Assembly: GCF_026151205.1 (NCBI RefSeq)
Contig: NC_087076.1
Span: 4,921,902 to 4,985,901, forward strand
Length of the DNA: 64,000 nucleotides
Source: Bolinopsis microptera
Taxonomy: Eukaryota > Ctenophora > Tentaculata > Lobata > Bolinopsidae
Direction of reading: 5' to 3'
Shown: one piece after another, positions 46,090-58,516 of the stretch
Layout of the letters: each line of letters opens with the position of its first letter
How positions within the stretch are numbered: the stretch's first letter is position 1
The notes under the pieces: model-generated
The model's database searches: none
What the model was told of the DNA's origin: nothing
Seen by the model: the letters and a program-made list of their open reading frames with translations, nothing else
Position numbers and translations under genes: made by a program

Positions 46090-49000
46090 TTGCTAGAGGT
46101 TTCGAGAGAATTGTGTCATGAGGAAAGAACTCTCCTACGGTAAACTAAGGAAGTTATTAGACTGTATATTTCACTAGCAGCTTCATAAATTGGACTGTTT
46201 GATCACTTTAGATGTAACCATGCTTTTCTTCAAGCTAAAGAAATATGAGAGACGTATTTGTTAACTCACCCCTGATATAAGGAAGCGAGGAGTAATCTCT
46301 GGAAATTACTTAAACCTCTATACTGACTTGGTGACAGTGCAAGACGATGGTACGTTTACTATTAAGGAACATCTACTGAGACATCTAGCTGGTGAGATCT
46401 CAAAGTAGATAAATTTGTATAGATAATACGAGAACAACACATTGCAAGGATGTGATGGTTACACACGTTGATGATATACTGCACTGTGGAACAACGCGAT
46501 TCAAGAACACTGTAATAAATAATCTACAGTCGTTTCAAAATCAAGCAGAAGTTATACTGGAGTATTCACCTATCTGGGGTGGAAAGTGGTGCATGAATGA
46601 AGATATATAATGTCGATCAAAGAGATTACGCATTAGCTTAAAGACCTGTGGATATAGCTAGTAGCAGATGTACGGAAGCAGAGCGTGACCTCACGATGGA
46701 GAATTCGTAGAATATCAAAACTATTGGGAAAACTTTGTGTTGAGCTCTCAAACCAGAACCTGAATTATCCTTTGTCACTCTGGAACATTCCACTTAACAG
46801 TACCAAGAAAGTGGAAACACCTTAAAAGTTTAAATAAGTAACAAAGAAATTGGCTACGGTCCCCCCAAAAGAGTAGTCTATAGAAAATTAATAATTTAAA
46901 AGTGAAACTTAACACCTCTTGTCTTCTACAGAATGCAAGCTTGGGCAACATCTCCGAAACCAAGCATAGTGCTAGTGGTTACAATATTTTCCTTACAGAT
47001 GGAAATGTAGCAAACCTTATAGCGTGGTCGAGCAATAAAGTTAAGAGAGGTCGTGCACTCATATTCGCTGCTGAAACACTACGTAGCTTCTTGGCACAGC
47101 TGCAGCGATCTATATAAGACATGTTGTCGAAATGTTGTCAGGTGATGCATCTCGAGGCATAAAGATGATCCCGATTGTTGTCTTGATTGATTCAAAACAC
47201 TCTATGAAATTACACTCCACAGTTTGTGTCCAAGATAAAAGATTATCCTTGATATAGCCGTTCTGCAGGAAAACTAACATAAAGGGGTAATAGGAGAGAT
47301 TCAGATGGTTCCACACAAAATTGTTGAGCTAGACTGTTTACCAAAGAAGTGGCCCATGGAGATTTGGCAAATGATTCTTGAACTGATACTTTCACTTGGA
47401 ACGAATATCTCAAAAGATAGTCATCGGTCATAAGCTGTTCGTGTGATTGTTGAGTGTTTGAGTCGTAAGTTTTTGAGTCATGAGTCGATGTATTTAATTA
47501 GGTTTGTTAGTTGTTTCAGTTTTATTGTTGTTGTTAAAATCTTGTCGTGTTTTAAGTTTAGTTTATCACAATTTGTTTCGGGTACTATGATTTTAAATAG
47601 AATACTTGTTTAGGACCAATTTTATGTCTGTTATAAGATTAAGCAAATTTTTTCAGTATTTTATTCAGTTCCCATGATTCGTAGAATAGTGTTTTTACGA
47701 GTTATTTGCTGGAGCAATTCAGGAGTATATTCCTTTCGTCTCGTCAGTTTTATTATGAGTTTGCATATTTCATTTAATTTTTGCAAAAGAGTGTGTCGCA
47801 GTTAAACATAATAATATATCTGCGTATATAATATGTTTGAGCTAATTTAGGTAGCTTTCCCTTTATGCTGAGTTAGTTCTGTTAGCATTTATTTCAAATT
47901 TTTATTCGTTTTTATAGACGCTCTTAGTTTTTGAGCTAGATTTGTAAACCTCTCGTGAGTTTTTAAGAATCGGACAAAGGATTTTCTAGATTGCTAGTTT
48001 TTTTTGGTGCGCGTGGTATAAAAAGTACCAGTGTAGCAGCATTGAAAATGCGCCTGGTTGCGTGGCGTTTTGTATTTTAGCGGGGTTTGAAGAGATTGGT
48101 TAATATGATTTATTATAATTTTCTTGGTAATAACTTCGATGTTTTAGTCTCGATAGGTCACAGCGGGTGATAATCAAAAGACAGCGGGAGCTCCAACGGG
48201 GTTGTTGAGCGTAATTATTGAACATTTCGAGAGTGTGGCAGTTATTTTATGGATATGTCTAGAATAGGTCACTGCTGGTGTTAATCTGAAGACAGCTGTA
48301 TCTCAGACGGGATCTTCGAGGCGTATTTTTGTGAATATTAGTGTGCAAACTTGAGAGAAATTGGGGCTAGCATTGCGGAAAAGGAAAACCGGGGAATGTT
48401 AATACTGGTTCACACCTTTCTCTCTCTTTCGGGACAGAATACCGTTCTAACCGTGTTTACCCTTTCTAGCAATGACTACCACAGAATGGAGAAACTATTG
48501 GACTGGGGAGGAGGTGAACATTGGCACACACACCGTCCAATCGGTAAGTATTTACATGTTTAGTTATTAGGAAAATTTTGGAATGGTTTAATTTGGTTGA
48601 AAGTTTATTCATTATGTAATAAAAATTGTGTTTTACAGGTTTTGTACATACGACAATTACTGGTTTTAATTGGTCAACTAAGAGTCATCTAACACATGCA
48701 ACTAATAAATGTGAAGCTCCAATCTGTCCCTGACTATTGTTATCTGATGTGAAGCTTACAGTAAGCTAGGTTTTGTTATCTCACTTTTGTAGTCAATTAG
48801 TAGTTGTATCAAAAATAAAGTCCACCTAGTAAAGAGTAAGTAACCTTTTCATAGAATTGTCTCAGCAGATCGAAATCAGTTTATTATGCACTGACGATAA
48901 ATGTAATGTATTAAAGCTTTTCATACCAAGTACAACACAGTCTTCAGTAATGTATCCTGGTTTGGACAGGATATTACCCGCACTGGGACGTTACTGGTAA

Positions 49001-50267
49001 CCTATAAAATCATATTACTAGTTTTTTAAAAACTCATTACAACACTACAAATCTATTACATTTATTGGTGTAATTAGTAACGAGATGGAAATATTTATAA
49101 GCGGGTAATATCCTGTCCAAACCCAGGATACATAACTTGAAGACTGTGTTGTAACTTGGTATGAAAAGCATTAATACATTACATTTATCGTCGTGCATAA
49201 TAAACTGATATTCGAACATTGACAATTCTATGAAAAGTTACTTACTACTTAATACTAGGTTGGAACTTTATTTTTGAAACAAAATACTAATTGCTACAAA
49301 GTGAGATAACAAACTAGCTTACTGTAAGCTTCACATCAGATAACAATTGTCAGGGACAGATTGGAGCTTCACATTTATTAGTTGCATGAACTACAGCTCT
49401 GCCAACTAAATTATCGTCAGCTCAAATTTCAAAACTCGATAAATTAACGTCACACAAAAATCAGGTGAAAATTGTATTTAATAAAGCCGAGTATTCCCGG
49501 GAGGAGATCTTCACAATTCGAACAGTTATGTTAACCCATGAGTGCCTCTCTACTCTTCTCTCTATACTCGGAGTATCCTCACTGCAGAGTCATCTGTTGA
49601 CGAGCCCGGACAAAGACTGTAGAAAGACGGTAACAGGGGATTAAAGTTTTGGATCAACACACCAGGACTACGTTTCTCTTCATCCCACGGAAATGGGAAC
49701 CGTGCAAGAATCCTACTCCTGTGGCGGATGGGTGAAGAAATACAGTCTGGAATGAGCAAGTACTGGTTTGCTTACGGAAACATCTAGTGATTCAATGAGA
49801 TTCACTCAGCAGATACCGGATTATTCCGAACGTTATACACAATGTAGATATGAAGTAAGCAAGTAACTGACCAGCTCAGGAACATGGAGACATGTGTGCT
49901 ACACTGGAGTCCTCACCACTAGAGCAGCTAGTGTGTACTATGATGGGTTACTTATAGCTCAGCCACAACCCCTCTGGTAGAAAGAGTCGGTATAGACGGG
50001 TTGTAGTGCTAGAGCAATGATTTGATACATAATGGGGGAGGATTACCAAAATACAATGCTTTTGGAGGGAACTGTTTCAAGGTGAACCTGATTGATAAAG
50101 AACTGACTGCTGCTGAAGTGAAGAAAAAGGCGGACCTGTGGTCTCTGTTCCGAAGTAGAAGAAAATACGGAACGTAGTGAGGTATTTGAAATGGGAAGAC
50201 ATGCTTCTTGAGGAGAAATCAGTGAAATGAAACAGAGATTGACTAGGATGCACCCCTGAACCGATTC
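46090..50267 (+). pseudogene. Copia-like element, right arm of the large inverted repeat
   Basis: This is the reverse complement of 41736-45958 with many small differences. The RT end with GTTGATGATAT (the VDD motif) is at 46450-46750, and RNase H at 46890-47350 reads NASLGNISETKHSASGYNIF and LIAWSSNKVKRG. The LTR-like stretch is at 47430-48340. Gag-side frames are at 48350-50267, with the inverted-repeat insertion at 48690-49388. The order pol, LTR-like, gag means the LTR-like block lies between the end of one element and the start of another, or that the copy is circularly permuted. Confidence 0.65.
48690..49388. mobile_element. Inverted-repeat element inside copia-like sequence (right copy)
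   Basis: Long inverted arms start ATGCAACTAATAAATGTGAAG and end TTCACATTTATTAGTTGCAT, with a unique centre of about 120 bp (48970-49095). It splits a gag-side frame that resumes at ACTACAGCTCTGCC. It is a mirrored duplicate of 42605-43315, because both lie in the arms of the larger inverted repeat. Confidence 0.65.
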
Positions 50268-53200
50268 ATAAGCCACAGATACTGAGCAGTCTCAACCTAA
50301 GGGCGTCTAATTATTCTTGACGGACTCGCTTCTCAGAGATGTTCCTTTCGACCTTCCTAACGTAACACTGCATCAAACGCGAGTGTACCAGTTATCCAAA
50401 ATTTTAGATCACGAACAGTAAATTTCTGGCTCGAAAAATTTGTCATAATTTCTCTGGTATAAACTATTTATACTCGCTATGACCATCCACCCACCCCTCC
50501 CTTTCATGTATTTTAAAGAAATATTGATTATCTAATGAGAAATATCCGAACACGACTTTTAAAATTAATTCTTTTAGTTCTCACACGTTTTCTCGTGGCT
50601 AATGAGGAGGTTAAGCATTTTTAACAGTTTTATTTTTTTTGAACTAAGCAATAGAGATGCCCCAGCTATGTTCTTTTGACTCGCACCATAATTTGTACTG
50701 TTTTATACCAGAAATAGAGGTCATTGTAGATCCTGAGGAAACGAATCCAACTAACAGTACTGTCCAAGAGAGAGATAGCTCGCTCTTCTTGCTACCTGTG
50801 TCAAAGAATTATAGGGCGCAGCTACTTACTCCGAAAACACTGGCCGCTTAAGACGGGGCGTATGTTCTTTCATGGGCAGACCTTAGAACAGCAATACAAT
50901 ATACAACCATACTACACGATAATTGGACTAAAATTATTAAACTACTAAGAATCGATACGTATTCGAACCATGTCTTATCTGTCACCAAGCCCTTACGGCT
51001 AATCGAAATCCTTATCTTACTAATTTGAATCACGTAACAACCACTAAGTACATACACTTACAAGTTACAAATAACCGATACAAGTCACATTCACATTTCA
51101 CATACTTCAATTAACTTTTTAACATTATCCCACAGATATAAGTTATAAAACTTAACTGAATTGATTTCTCAAGTTAGGAGCTAGTTAGGGACCCGGACAG
51201 AGTGTTCACAAACCTCGCACGATTCTCACTCTTCCCTGGCCCCATTTTACTTGGGCTCCACTCATCTGGAGTAGAAACTTTCATTAACTGTTTTTACGTG
51301 TACTTTATATATATTAATATACAGTAAGCAAACCTATATCTACATTTAAACAAGAGTTCATTTACAGCCAAAAAATGGTATTTATCCGAAGTAGTAAAAA
51401 TAGCTGTAAGGCCTAGCACAAAGCGCCAATCACACACAAGATAAGTATCACATGTAGTATCTGATTCATGACATATCACCTCAAAATGTGCTCACCGAAT
51501 CACCTAGCGACATAAATAAACTTACTGGAGAATGGTCTTGCTACAGCGCATTTCAGAAATTTCTTTCCAGTGGGCTGCCGTCATGCCTCTATTACCATCA
51601 CGGCACCTTACAAATCCCAGTCTCCAAAAAAGGACGAAGAAAAATGTCACACTTGCACAAGAATTGGGAATGTAAGACAAATGACCGAATGTTGCTACTG
51701 TTACAACTCTATCCCACACAAGATGTTCTGCTGGCTCACAGGCTTGCAAAGAATGCTTTGAGAAAAATTTTCTCCCAGCAATATGATGTCTCCATTAGAC
51801 AGCTCACATGAATTAAATTCAGTAACACTATAGGTTAACCCCATTCATTCGCGACCACTTATCAAATCAAATAGGTATCGTGGATTGATACTGATGCAGA
51901 TTTGAATCCTGGGAAACAACGTCCTAGTCTTCTAAATAACGCAAATACTAACCGCGAAAGCAATAAAAAATACGTAGGAGTATGAATTAAAAACTTTTCT
52001 CGCTAAACGTTAGGTCACTTAATGGGAACTTTGAAGAATTTCGGGAGAATATAGACAATACACAACTACGGACGTATCCTCTGCTTCACCAGCAACAAAT
52101 TGTAACACGGAAGTTGCCTTTCAGGAGAGTAGCTCGAACTCGCGGGTAATCTCTCCACCGTATGTTTCAGCTCCCGCAGAGCGTCAAATCCGTGGTGGAG
52201 GATATAGTTATAGTATGTTAACCAAAAACTATGAGACTTAACTGACATAAACGTTAAGAGCGCTCTATGATGCCCCTATAATCACCTAAGATAATGGAAG
52301 AAATCTTGGTATGCAGATACTTACCTTGAAAGGGCACAAAAACGCGTTAATCTGTAAAAATCAATCGCTTCTCCATTGGGATTTGAATGGATTCCCTTGA
52401 ACCATTAAAAATTTTCCTCCTACCATAGCAAGACATCGAAACAAAAATAACATGACTGGCCGTGATACTAACATAGACCTACAATATTACGGGAGAATAG
52501 ACTCTGACACTAAGAATTGGACCCTCTAGCAGAGCAATGGTTCGCTCCTGTGATATCTAGACAACTAGAGTCACAGATCACAGTGCGACAATCATTGACC
52601 CTATTTTCGTCCATAATTGCCACGCTGTAACACAATCGGGAGTACATTCTGATCAATCTCTGACCACTTGGCAACTTTTGTCCAACAAAACATGGTTGAT
52701 CATGAATAGGCTCATTGTAAACCTTCAAGAAGATACAACAGAAATGTCTTCTCGAGTAATAAACGATGACAGTATCCAAAAGTTCGAGAACGACATTTCT
52801 GCGGTAGACTGGAACTGGTTATATAACTATGATTCCTGTAGATGAAAAACATTTGAGGCATCGATAAAAAAATATAGTGAACTATACGACCGAAATTTCC
52901 CAATAAAGGCAAAAAAGAGTAAACCAGGCGCCGTAAAAACACAAAGCCGTGTGATCCAAGAATGGTTACGGTGCCATGTGATCGCAAAATAAATTTTATG
53001 AAGATTTTGTCACAAACCCGACCACTGAAAATGCTATTAGGTACAAGAAAATGGAAAGAAAATTTGTGATAAACACGTGGATAAGGCCAAAACAATATTA
53101 CAACGCGTACTTTACAAAATATACGAGCGACAGCAGAAACAAAGCAAATGGTTAATAACCTTGTAAACAGAAAGAAAAAAGGCAAAATTAAGATAAACAA

Positions 53201-55385
53201 AATTAACTATAATGGGAGCGAGATAACAGATTCTTCAGCAAATTGCGAATAGCTTTCAAATGACTATTTCTGCAAATAGCTGAGACTCTTAAGAGAGAAA
53301 ATGGTCTCGTATGCTCCGAGGGCAGGACCTATCGTAACAGAAACTCAAGATAGCAAAAGCCAGCGGAAGCATGATCTAGAAGAATTCAGTCCGCATCAGA
53401 ATAATTGGAAATAGTTTACGGGATTGAAGATTAAGTCGACTTCTGATATGAGTATACTTCCCCTTGAAAAAAGTGATGCAATATACTTGCACCATTGCTT
53501 AGCTTGCCTAGTCCTCTGCGTCTCTCCATCAGGGGAAGTTCCGCATAAATTTGAAAATCGCAAAAGTAGTTCCACTCACAAAGGTGGTCACGTGCTGAAG
53601 TTTCAAACTATCGACCTATCTCACTACTCTCATGTTTCACAAAAATCTTTGAAAAATTATGCAAGCGCGACTATTTAGATCACTTCAAGACAGAGAAAAT
53701 TCTATTTGACTCTCAATACGGATTTCGGGCTGGGCACAGCTGCGAACAAGCTTTACTAGAAGCCCAAAACCAAATCACAGGGCACTAGAAAAAAGCAGTC
53801 CCAGCACAGCTTCTATGGACAACAGCAAGGCCTTTGTACATGGTATGACAGCAGTATTTTCTGAAAAACTTGATCACTATGTAGTTTCGGGGTTAGGCTT
53901 TATCTTGGTTTCACTCATATCTAACCGATAGTAGAGCAATACGTGAGCGTCAACCACTGCAAGTCCATCTCACCTCAAACTTAACTACGAGTACCACAGG
54001 CTCCCCATTCTCGGAACATTTCTGTTCATATCTACATCAACGACCTCCCTCAGATTAGTTACTTAGCTAAACATATTTAATTTCCGCTGACGACGCAAAA
54101 CCTAATAATAAGTACAGATACAAGTTGAACAACTTATGCATTGAGAATGAGATTCCTGACTTGATAATTGAATGGGCAACTAATAACGGCTTAAATTAAA
54201 TCTAGCAAAACTAAATAATATCTTCCAAATAAAAAAACTAAGGATATAGAAATCTACATGGGGGTGAGCGACTAAAGCAATTTATCACGAAAGAATCTTG
54301 GCGTGATCATTGATACAAAGTCTAAATTGGCCACCACATTAGACAATATAGCCACTAAATTATCTAGAAATGCGGGTAATCTCTACAACTCAAAGGCTCA
54401 GTACCTAACAAAGCACTCAAGTTTGATAACAACAAGCTTGGTTCATACTCACTTGTACTACTGCTGCACAGTTTGGGGAACAAGATCGCTAAACTCCGTT
54501 AAAAGAGTCTTTCGGCCCAGAAAAAGGCATTTCCGCGCTGCAGAAACCCATACCACCGCTATTTATGACAAAGATCTGAATATCACACCTTCACCACACA
54601 AAGGAAATTTTCAATAAAACTAGAAGTATTAGCTTTACCGAACGTGATAGCTAAAGATATTATGCTTAATGCACAAAGTTTAATCTAACACTGCACCACA
54701 CAAATATTATAAAGAATGTTCACTGATTCAAACTTAAACGCACCTAAGAAGAGGAACCAGGATTTTTTCTTATGCAGTACCATTTAACCGTTTATGTAAT
54801 CAGACAAGCATTTATAACATTGGGCCTAAGTTAAATAACCAAACAGTCACATATTAACAAGGACATAAAATATGTCACACTTGCTACCAGGACAAATTCT
54901 AAATTCATTCAAGTCAACAGTCAACAAGCATGTGCTTACCTGCACAAGCCATAAAACCGATGACAAGGACTGTGGGACAACTCAAATTTCGTACTTTTAG
55001 AAATTTTAAATAATTTGGTACACAAACGTTGATCATAATAACGAGCAACAAAACGTAACCTCATAACAAAATATGACTATCTTCGAGCATTTTTTTACAT
55101 GCTAATCGACACCGCGCATTCACTGTCATTTACAACTTTTAAAAGATAAAAAAATCACCGCGCATCATCAGGACCCTGTGCGCCTTCTAAATTTATGTCA
55201 AGAGATAAGAGTTATTTAAAATTCTTAATATACTATTTAAATTTGCTGTCAATAGGGTAGCATAATCATATTTTATACATTATTAATACTTAATACTTGT
55301 GTGCATATATTTTATATTTATTGTAATGAAAGATTTAATGGCGTTAGTGCCGATAATCCTTCGGGTAGTGCTCATCCTCAATCTG
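50268..55385 (+). pseudogene. LINE copy L5, indel-rich, most complete + strand copy
   Basis: It begins at the same ORF1 point as L4 (AACCGATTCATAAGCC), directly against copia-like DNA. ORF1 esterase blocks are at 50320-50830, spacer to about 51360, PHD fingers 51370-51800, endonuclease 51990-52700, RT 53430-54620 and the 3' tail near 55340-55385. It has ubiquitous 1-3 bp indels. It reads without the 7-bp ORF1 insertion of L1 (GAGGAGGTTAAGC at about 50605). Confidence 0.75.
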
Positions 55386-55505
55386 AACCAAAGGAGGAAA
55401 TGGAGAGGGAAGAAAACAACAGCCAGTAGGACTTTGATGTGAAACAGGGAACAGAACAACGTTCAGGCAGTGGGACCTGCTAACGAGAGAAATTCTTCAA
55501 CAGGT
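55386..55505. other. Junction segment J (second copy)
   Basis: It repeats the 37431-37548 segment in the same orientation (GAACAGGG-like text, ACGTTCAGGCAGTGGGACC), between the 3' tail of L5 and the truncated 3' end of L6. Confidence 0.5.
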
Positions 55506-55798
55506 ACTGAGCGGCTTTGAGTTTTGAAGAGATACCCCGCATTTCTAGATACTTTAAGTGCTAATGTCTAATGTGTGGGGGCCCACATTTAGCGTAGTAT
55601 CAAGGATCACGCCAAGAAATTTTTCGTGATACCTTTGCTTTTAGTCGCTCCCCTCCCATGTAGATTCTATATCCTTATTTTTTTAATTGTAACGATCCAA
55701 TATTTATTTTGCCTAGCATTTAATTTAAGCCCGATATTAGTAGCCCAACAATTATACAAAGTTCAGAATCTCTTCACCAATGCATAAGTTGTTCAAAT

Positions 55799-56203
55799 TT
55801 AACTGTACTTATGGGATTTGAAAGATTTCAATAAAAAAAAAAAATGTTTAGCTAAATTACTAATCTGCGGAAGGTCGTTGATGTAGATTATGAACAGAAT
55901 TGGTCCGAGAATGGAGCCCTGTGGTACTCCGTAGTTAAGTTTGAGGTGAGAGGACTTGCAGTTGTTGACGCTCACGTATTGCTCTCTATCGGTTAGATAT
56001 GGGTGAAACCAAGATAAAGCCAACCCCCGAACTCCATAGTGCTCAAGTTTTCTCAGAAGAATACTGCTGTCAACCATGTCAAAGGCCTTGCTGTAGTCCA
56101 ATAGAAGCAGTGTTGTGACCTGCTTTTTTTCTAGTGCCCTGTGAATATGGTTTTGGGCTTTTAGTAAAGCATGTTCGCAGCTGTGCCCAGCCCGAAATCC
56201 GTA
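55799..56203 (-). pseudogene. L6 ORF2 continuation after the nonsense codon
   Basis: In the same frame as 56204-58516, it reads on from the stop with RT motif A and motif B up to QISNLAKH, where the noisy sequence starts. Motif C is lost in the junction. Confidence 0.8.
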
Positions 56204-58516
56204 TTAAGAGTCAAATAGGATTTTCTCTGTCTTTAAGTGATCTAATAGTCGCGCTTGCATAATTTTTTCAAAGATTTTTGAGAAACATGAGAGTAGTGAG
56301 ATCGGTCGATAGTTTGAAACTTCAGCACGTGACCCACCTTTGTGAAGTGGAACTACTTTCGCGATTTTCAATTTATGCGGAAACTTCCCCTGATGTAGAG
56401 ACGCAGAGACTAGGCAGCTAAGCACTGGTGCAAGTACATTGCTCACTTTTTTCAGGGGAAGTATACTCATATCAGAAGTCGACTTAATCTTCAAACCCAT
56501 AACTATTTCAATTATTTCTGATGCGGACGAATCTTCTAGATTCATGCTCCGCTGGCATTTGCTATCTTCAGTTTCTGTTACGATAGTCCTGCCCTCAGAG
56601 CATACGAGACCATTTTCTCTCTTAAGAGTCTCAGCTATATTGCAGAAATAGTCATTGAAGCTATTCGCAATTTGCTGAGAATCTGTTATCTCGCTCCCAT
56701 TATAGTTAATTTTGTTTATCTTAATTTTGCCTTTTTTCTTTCTGTTTAACAAGTTATTAACCGATTGCCATTGTTTTCTGCTGTCGCTAGAATGTTTTGT
56801 AAAGTACGCGTTGTAATATTTGTTCTTGGCCTTATCCACGTGTTTATTCACAAATTTCTTCATTTTCTTGTACCTAATATCATTTTCAGTGGTCGGGTTT
56901 GTGACAAAATCTTCATAAAATTTATTTTTGCGATCACATGCGCACCGTAACCATTCTTGGATCCACGGCTTTGTGTTTTTACGGCGGCCTGGTTTACTCT
57001 TTTTTGCCTTAATTGGGAAATTTCGGTCGTATAGTTCACTATATTTTTTATCGAAAGCCTCAAATTTTTCATCTACAGAATCATAGTTATTAACCAAGTT
57101 CCAGTCTACCGCAGAAATGTCGTTCTCGAACTTTTGGATACTGTCATCGTTTATGACTCGAGAAGACATTTCTGTTGTATCTTCTTGAAGTTTACAACTG
57201 AGCCTATTCTGATCAACCATGATTGTGACAAAAGTTGCCAAGTGGTCAGAGATTGACTCAGAAATTACTCCCGATTTTGTAACAGCGTGGCAATTATTGA
57301 CGAAAATATGGTCAATGATAGTCGCACTGTGATCTGTGACTCTAGTTGGTCTAGATATCACAGGAGCGAACCCATGCTCTGCTAGAGTGTCCACATACTT
57401 AGTGACAGAGTCTATTCTCCCGTAATCTAGTAGGTCTATGTTAGTATCACCGGCCATTATGATATTTTTGTTTCGATGTCTTGCTAAGTTACGGAGGAAA
57501 ATTTTTAATTGTTCAAGGAAACCATTCAAATCCCCACTTGGAGAGCGATATATATTACAGATTAACGCGTTTTTGTGCCCTTTCAAGGTAAGTTCTGCAA
57601 CCAAGAATTCTCCTATCTTAGGATTATCGTGGCAACATAGAGCGCTCTTAACGTTTATGTCAGATAATTCACATAGTTTTTTGTAAACATATATGACTAA
57701 TCCTCCACCACGATTTGACGCTCTTGCGGGAGTCTGAACATACGGTGGATAGAAACCGTCTAGTTCGAGCTCCTCTCCCTGAAAAGGCAAACATTCCGTG
57801 TTACAATTTGTTTCATTGAAGCAGAGAACGTCGTATTTTGTGTATTGATCTATATTCTCCCGAAATTCTTCAATGTTCCCATTAAATGACCTAACGTTTA
57901 GCGAGAAAAGTTTTAATTCATACTCCTTCGTATTTTTTATTGCTTTCGCGGTATAGTATTCGCAGTTATTTAGAAGACTAGACGTTGTTTCCCATGGATT
58001 CAAATCAGCATCAGTATCATCACGATCACCTATTTGATTTGATAGGTGGTCGCGATTAAAGGGGTTAAACCTAATAGTGTTACTAAAATTTATCATGTGA
58101 AGCTGTCTAATGGAGACATCATATGCTGGGAAAATTTTTCTCAAGCATTCTTTGCAGCCTGTTGAGCCAGCAGAACATCTTGTGTGGGATAGGTTGTCAC
58201 AGTAGCAACATTTGGTCATTTGTCTTACATTCCCAATTTTTGTGCAAGTGTGACATTTTTCTCGTTTATTGGAGACTGGGATTTGTATAGGCCGTGATGG
58301 TAATAGAGGCATGACGGCGCCCACTGGAAGAATTTCTGAAATGCATCTGTAGCAAGACCATTCTCCAGTAAGTTCAGTTATGTCGCTAGGTGTTAGGTGA
58401 GCACATTTTGGGTGATATGTCATATAACAGATACTACAAGTGATGCTTATCTTGTGTGAGACTAGGCGCTTTGTACAGGCCTTACAGCTATTTTTACTAC
58501 TTCGGATAACTACCAT
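56204..58516 (-). CDS. L6 ORF2: two PHD-like fingers, APE endonuclease, start of reverse transcriptase (770 codons to a nonsense codon)
   Basis: Finger 1 has C11, C14, C27, C30, H35, C38, C55, C58, a C4HC3 PHD pattern. Finger 2 has C88, C91, C103, C106, H111, C114, C121, C124, the same order with a shorter last loop. The APE endonuclease (about 200-440) shows LFSLNVRSFNG, DVLCFNET, AGDTNIDLLDY, HSATIIDHIFVN and SDHLATF. A basic linker (RKKKGKIKINK) precedes RT fingers NYRPISLLSCFSKIFEKIM. The frame ends at a CAA-to-TAA change after ILFDS. Beyond it, motif A ([10 protein letters not shown]) and motif B ([13 protein letters not shown]) continue in frame to 55799. It acts in target-primed reverse transcription. 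Confidence 0.88.
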   Translation of the reverse strand: MVVIRSSKNSCKACTKRLVSHKISITCSICYMTYHPKCAHLTPSDITELTGEWSCYRCISEILPVGAVMPLLPSRPIQIPVSNKREKCHTCTKIGNVRQMTKCCYCDNLSHTRCSAGSTGCKECLRKIFPAYDVSIRQLHMINFSNTIRFNPFNRDHLSNQIGDRDDTDADLNPWETTSSLLNNCEYYTAKAIKNTKEYELKLFSLNVRSFNGNIEEFRENIDQYTKYDVLCFNETNCNTECLPFQGEELELDGFYPPYVQTPARASNRGGGLVIYVYKKLCELSDINVKSALCCHDNPKIGEFLVAELTLKGHKNALICNIYRSPSGDLNGFLEQLKIFLRNLARHRNKNIIMAGDTNIDLLDYGRIDSVTKYVDTLAEHGFAPVISRPTRVTDHSATIIDHIFVNNCHAVTKSGVISESISDHLATFVTIMVDQNRLSCKLQEDTTEMSSRVINDDSIQKFENDISAVDWNLVNNYDSVDEKFEAFDKKYSELYDRNFPIKAKKSKPGRRKNTKPWIQEWLRCACDRKNKFYEDFVTNPTTENDIRYKKMKKFVNKHVDKAKNKYYNAYFTKHSSDSRKQWQSVNNLLNRKKKGKIKINKINYNGSEITDSQQIANSFNDYFCNIAETLKRENGLVCSEGRTIVTETEDSKCQRSMNLEDSSASEIIEIVMGLKIKSTSDMSILPLKKVSNVLAPVLSCLVSASLHQGKFPHKLKIAKVVPLHKGGSRAEVSNYRPISLLSCFSKIFEKIMQARLLDHLKTEKILFDS

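Noticed and set aside
33302-55840. Several ancient, independently decayed LINE pseudogenes
   Set aside because: All copies show the same indel-dominated texture and it stops abruptly in L6; technical error is simpler.
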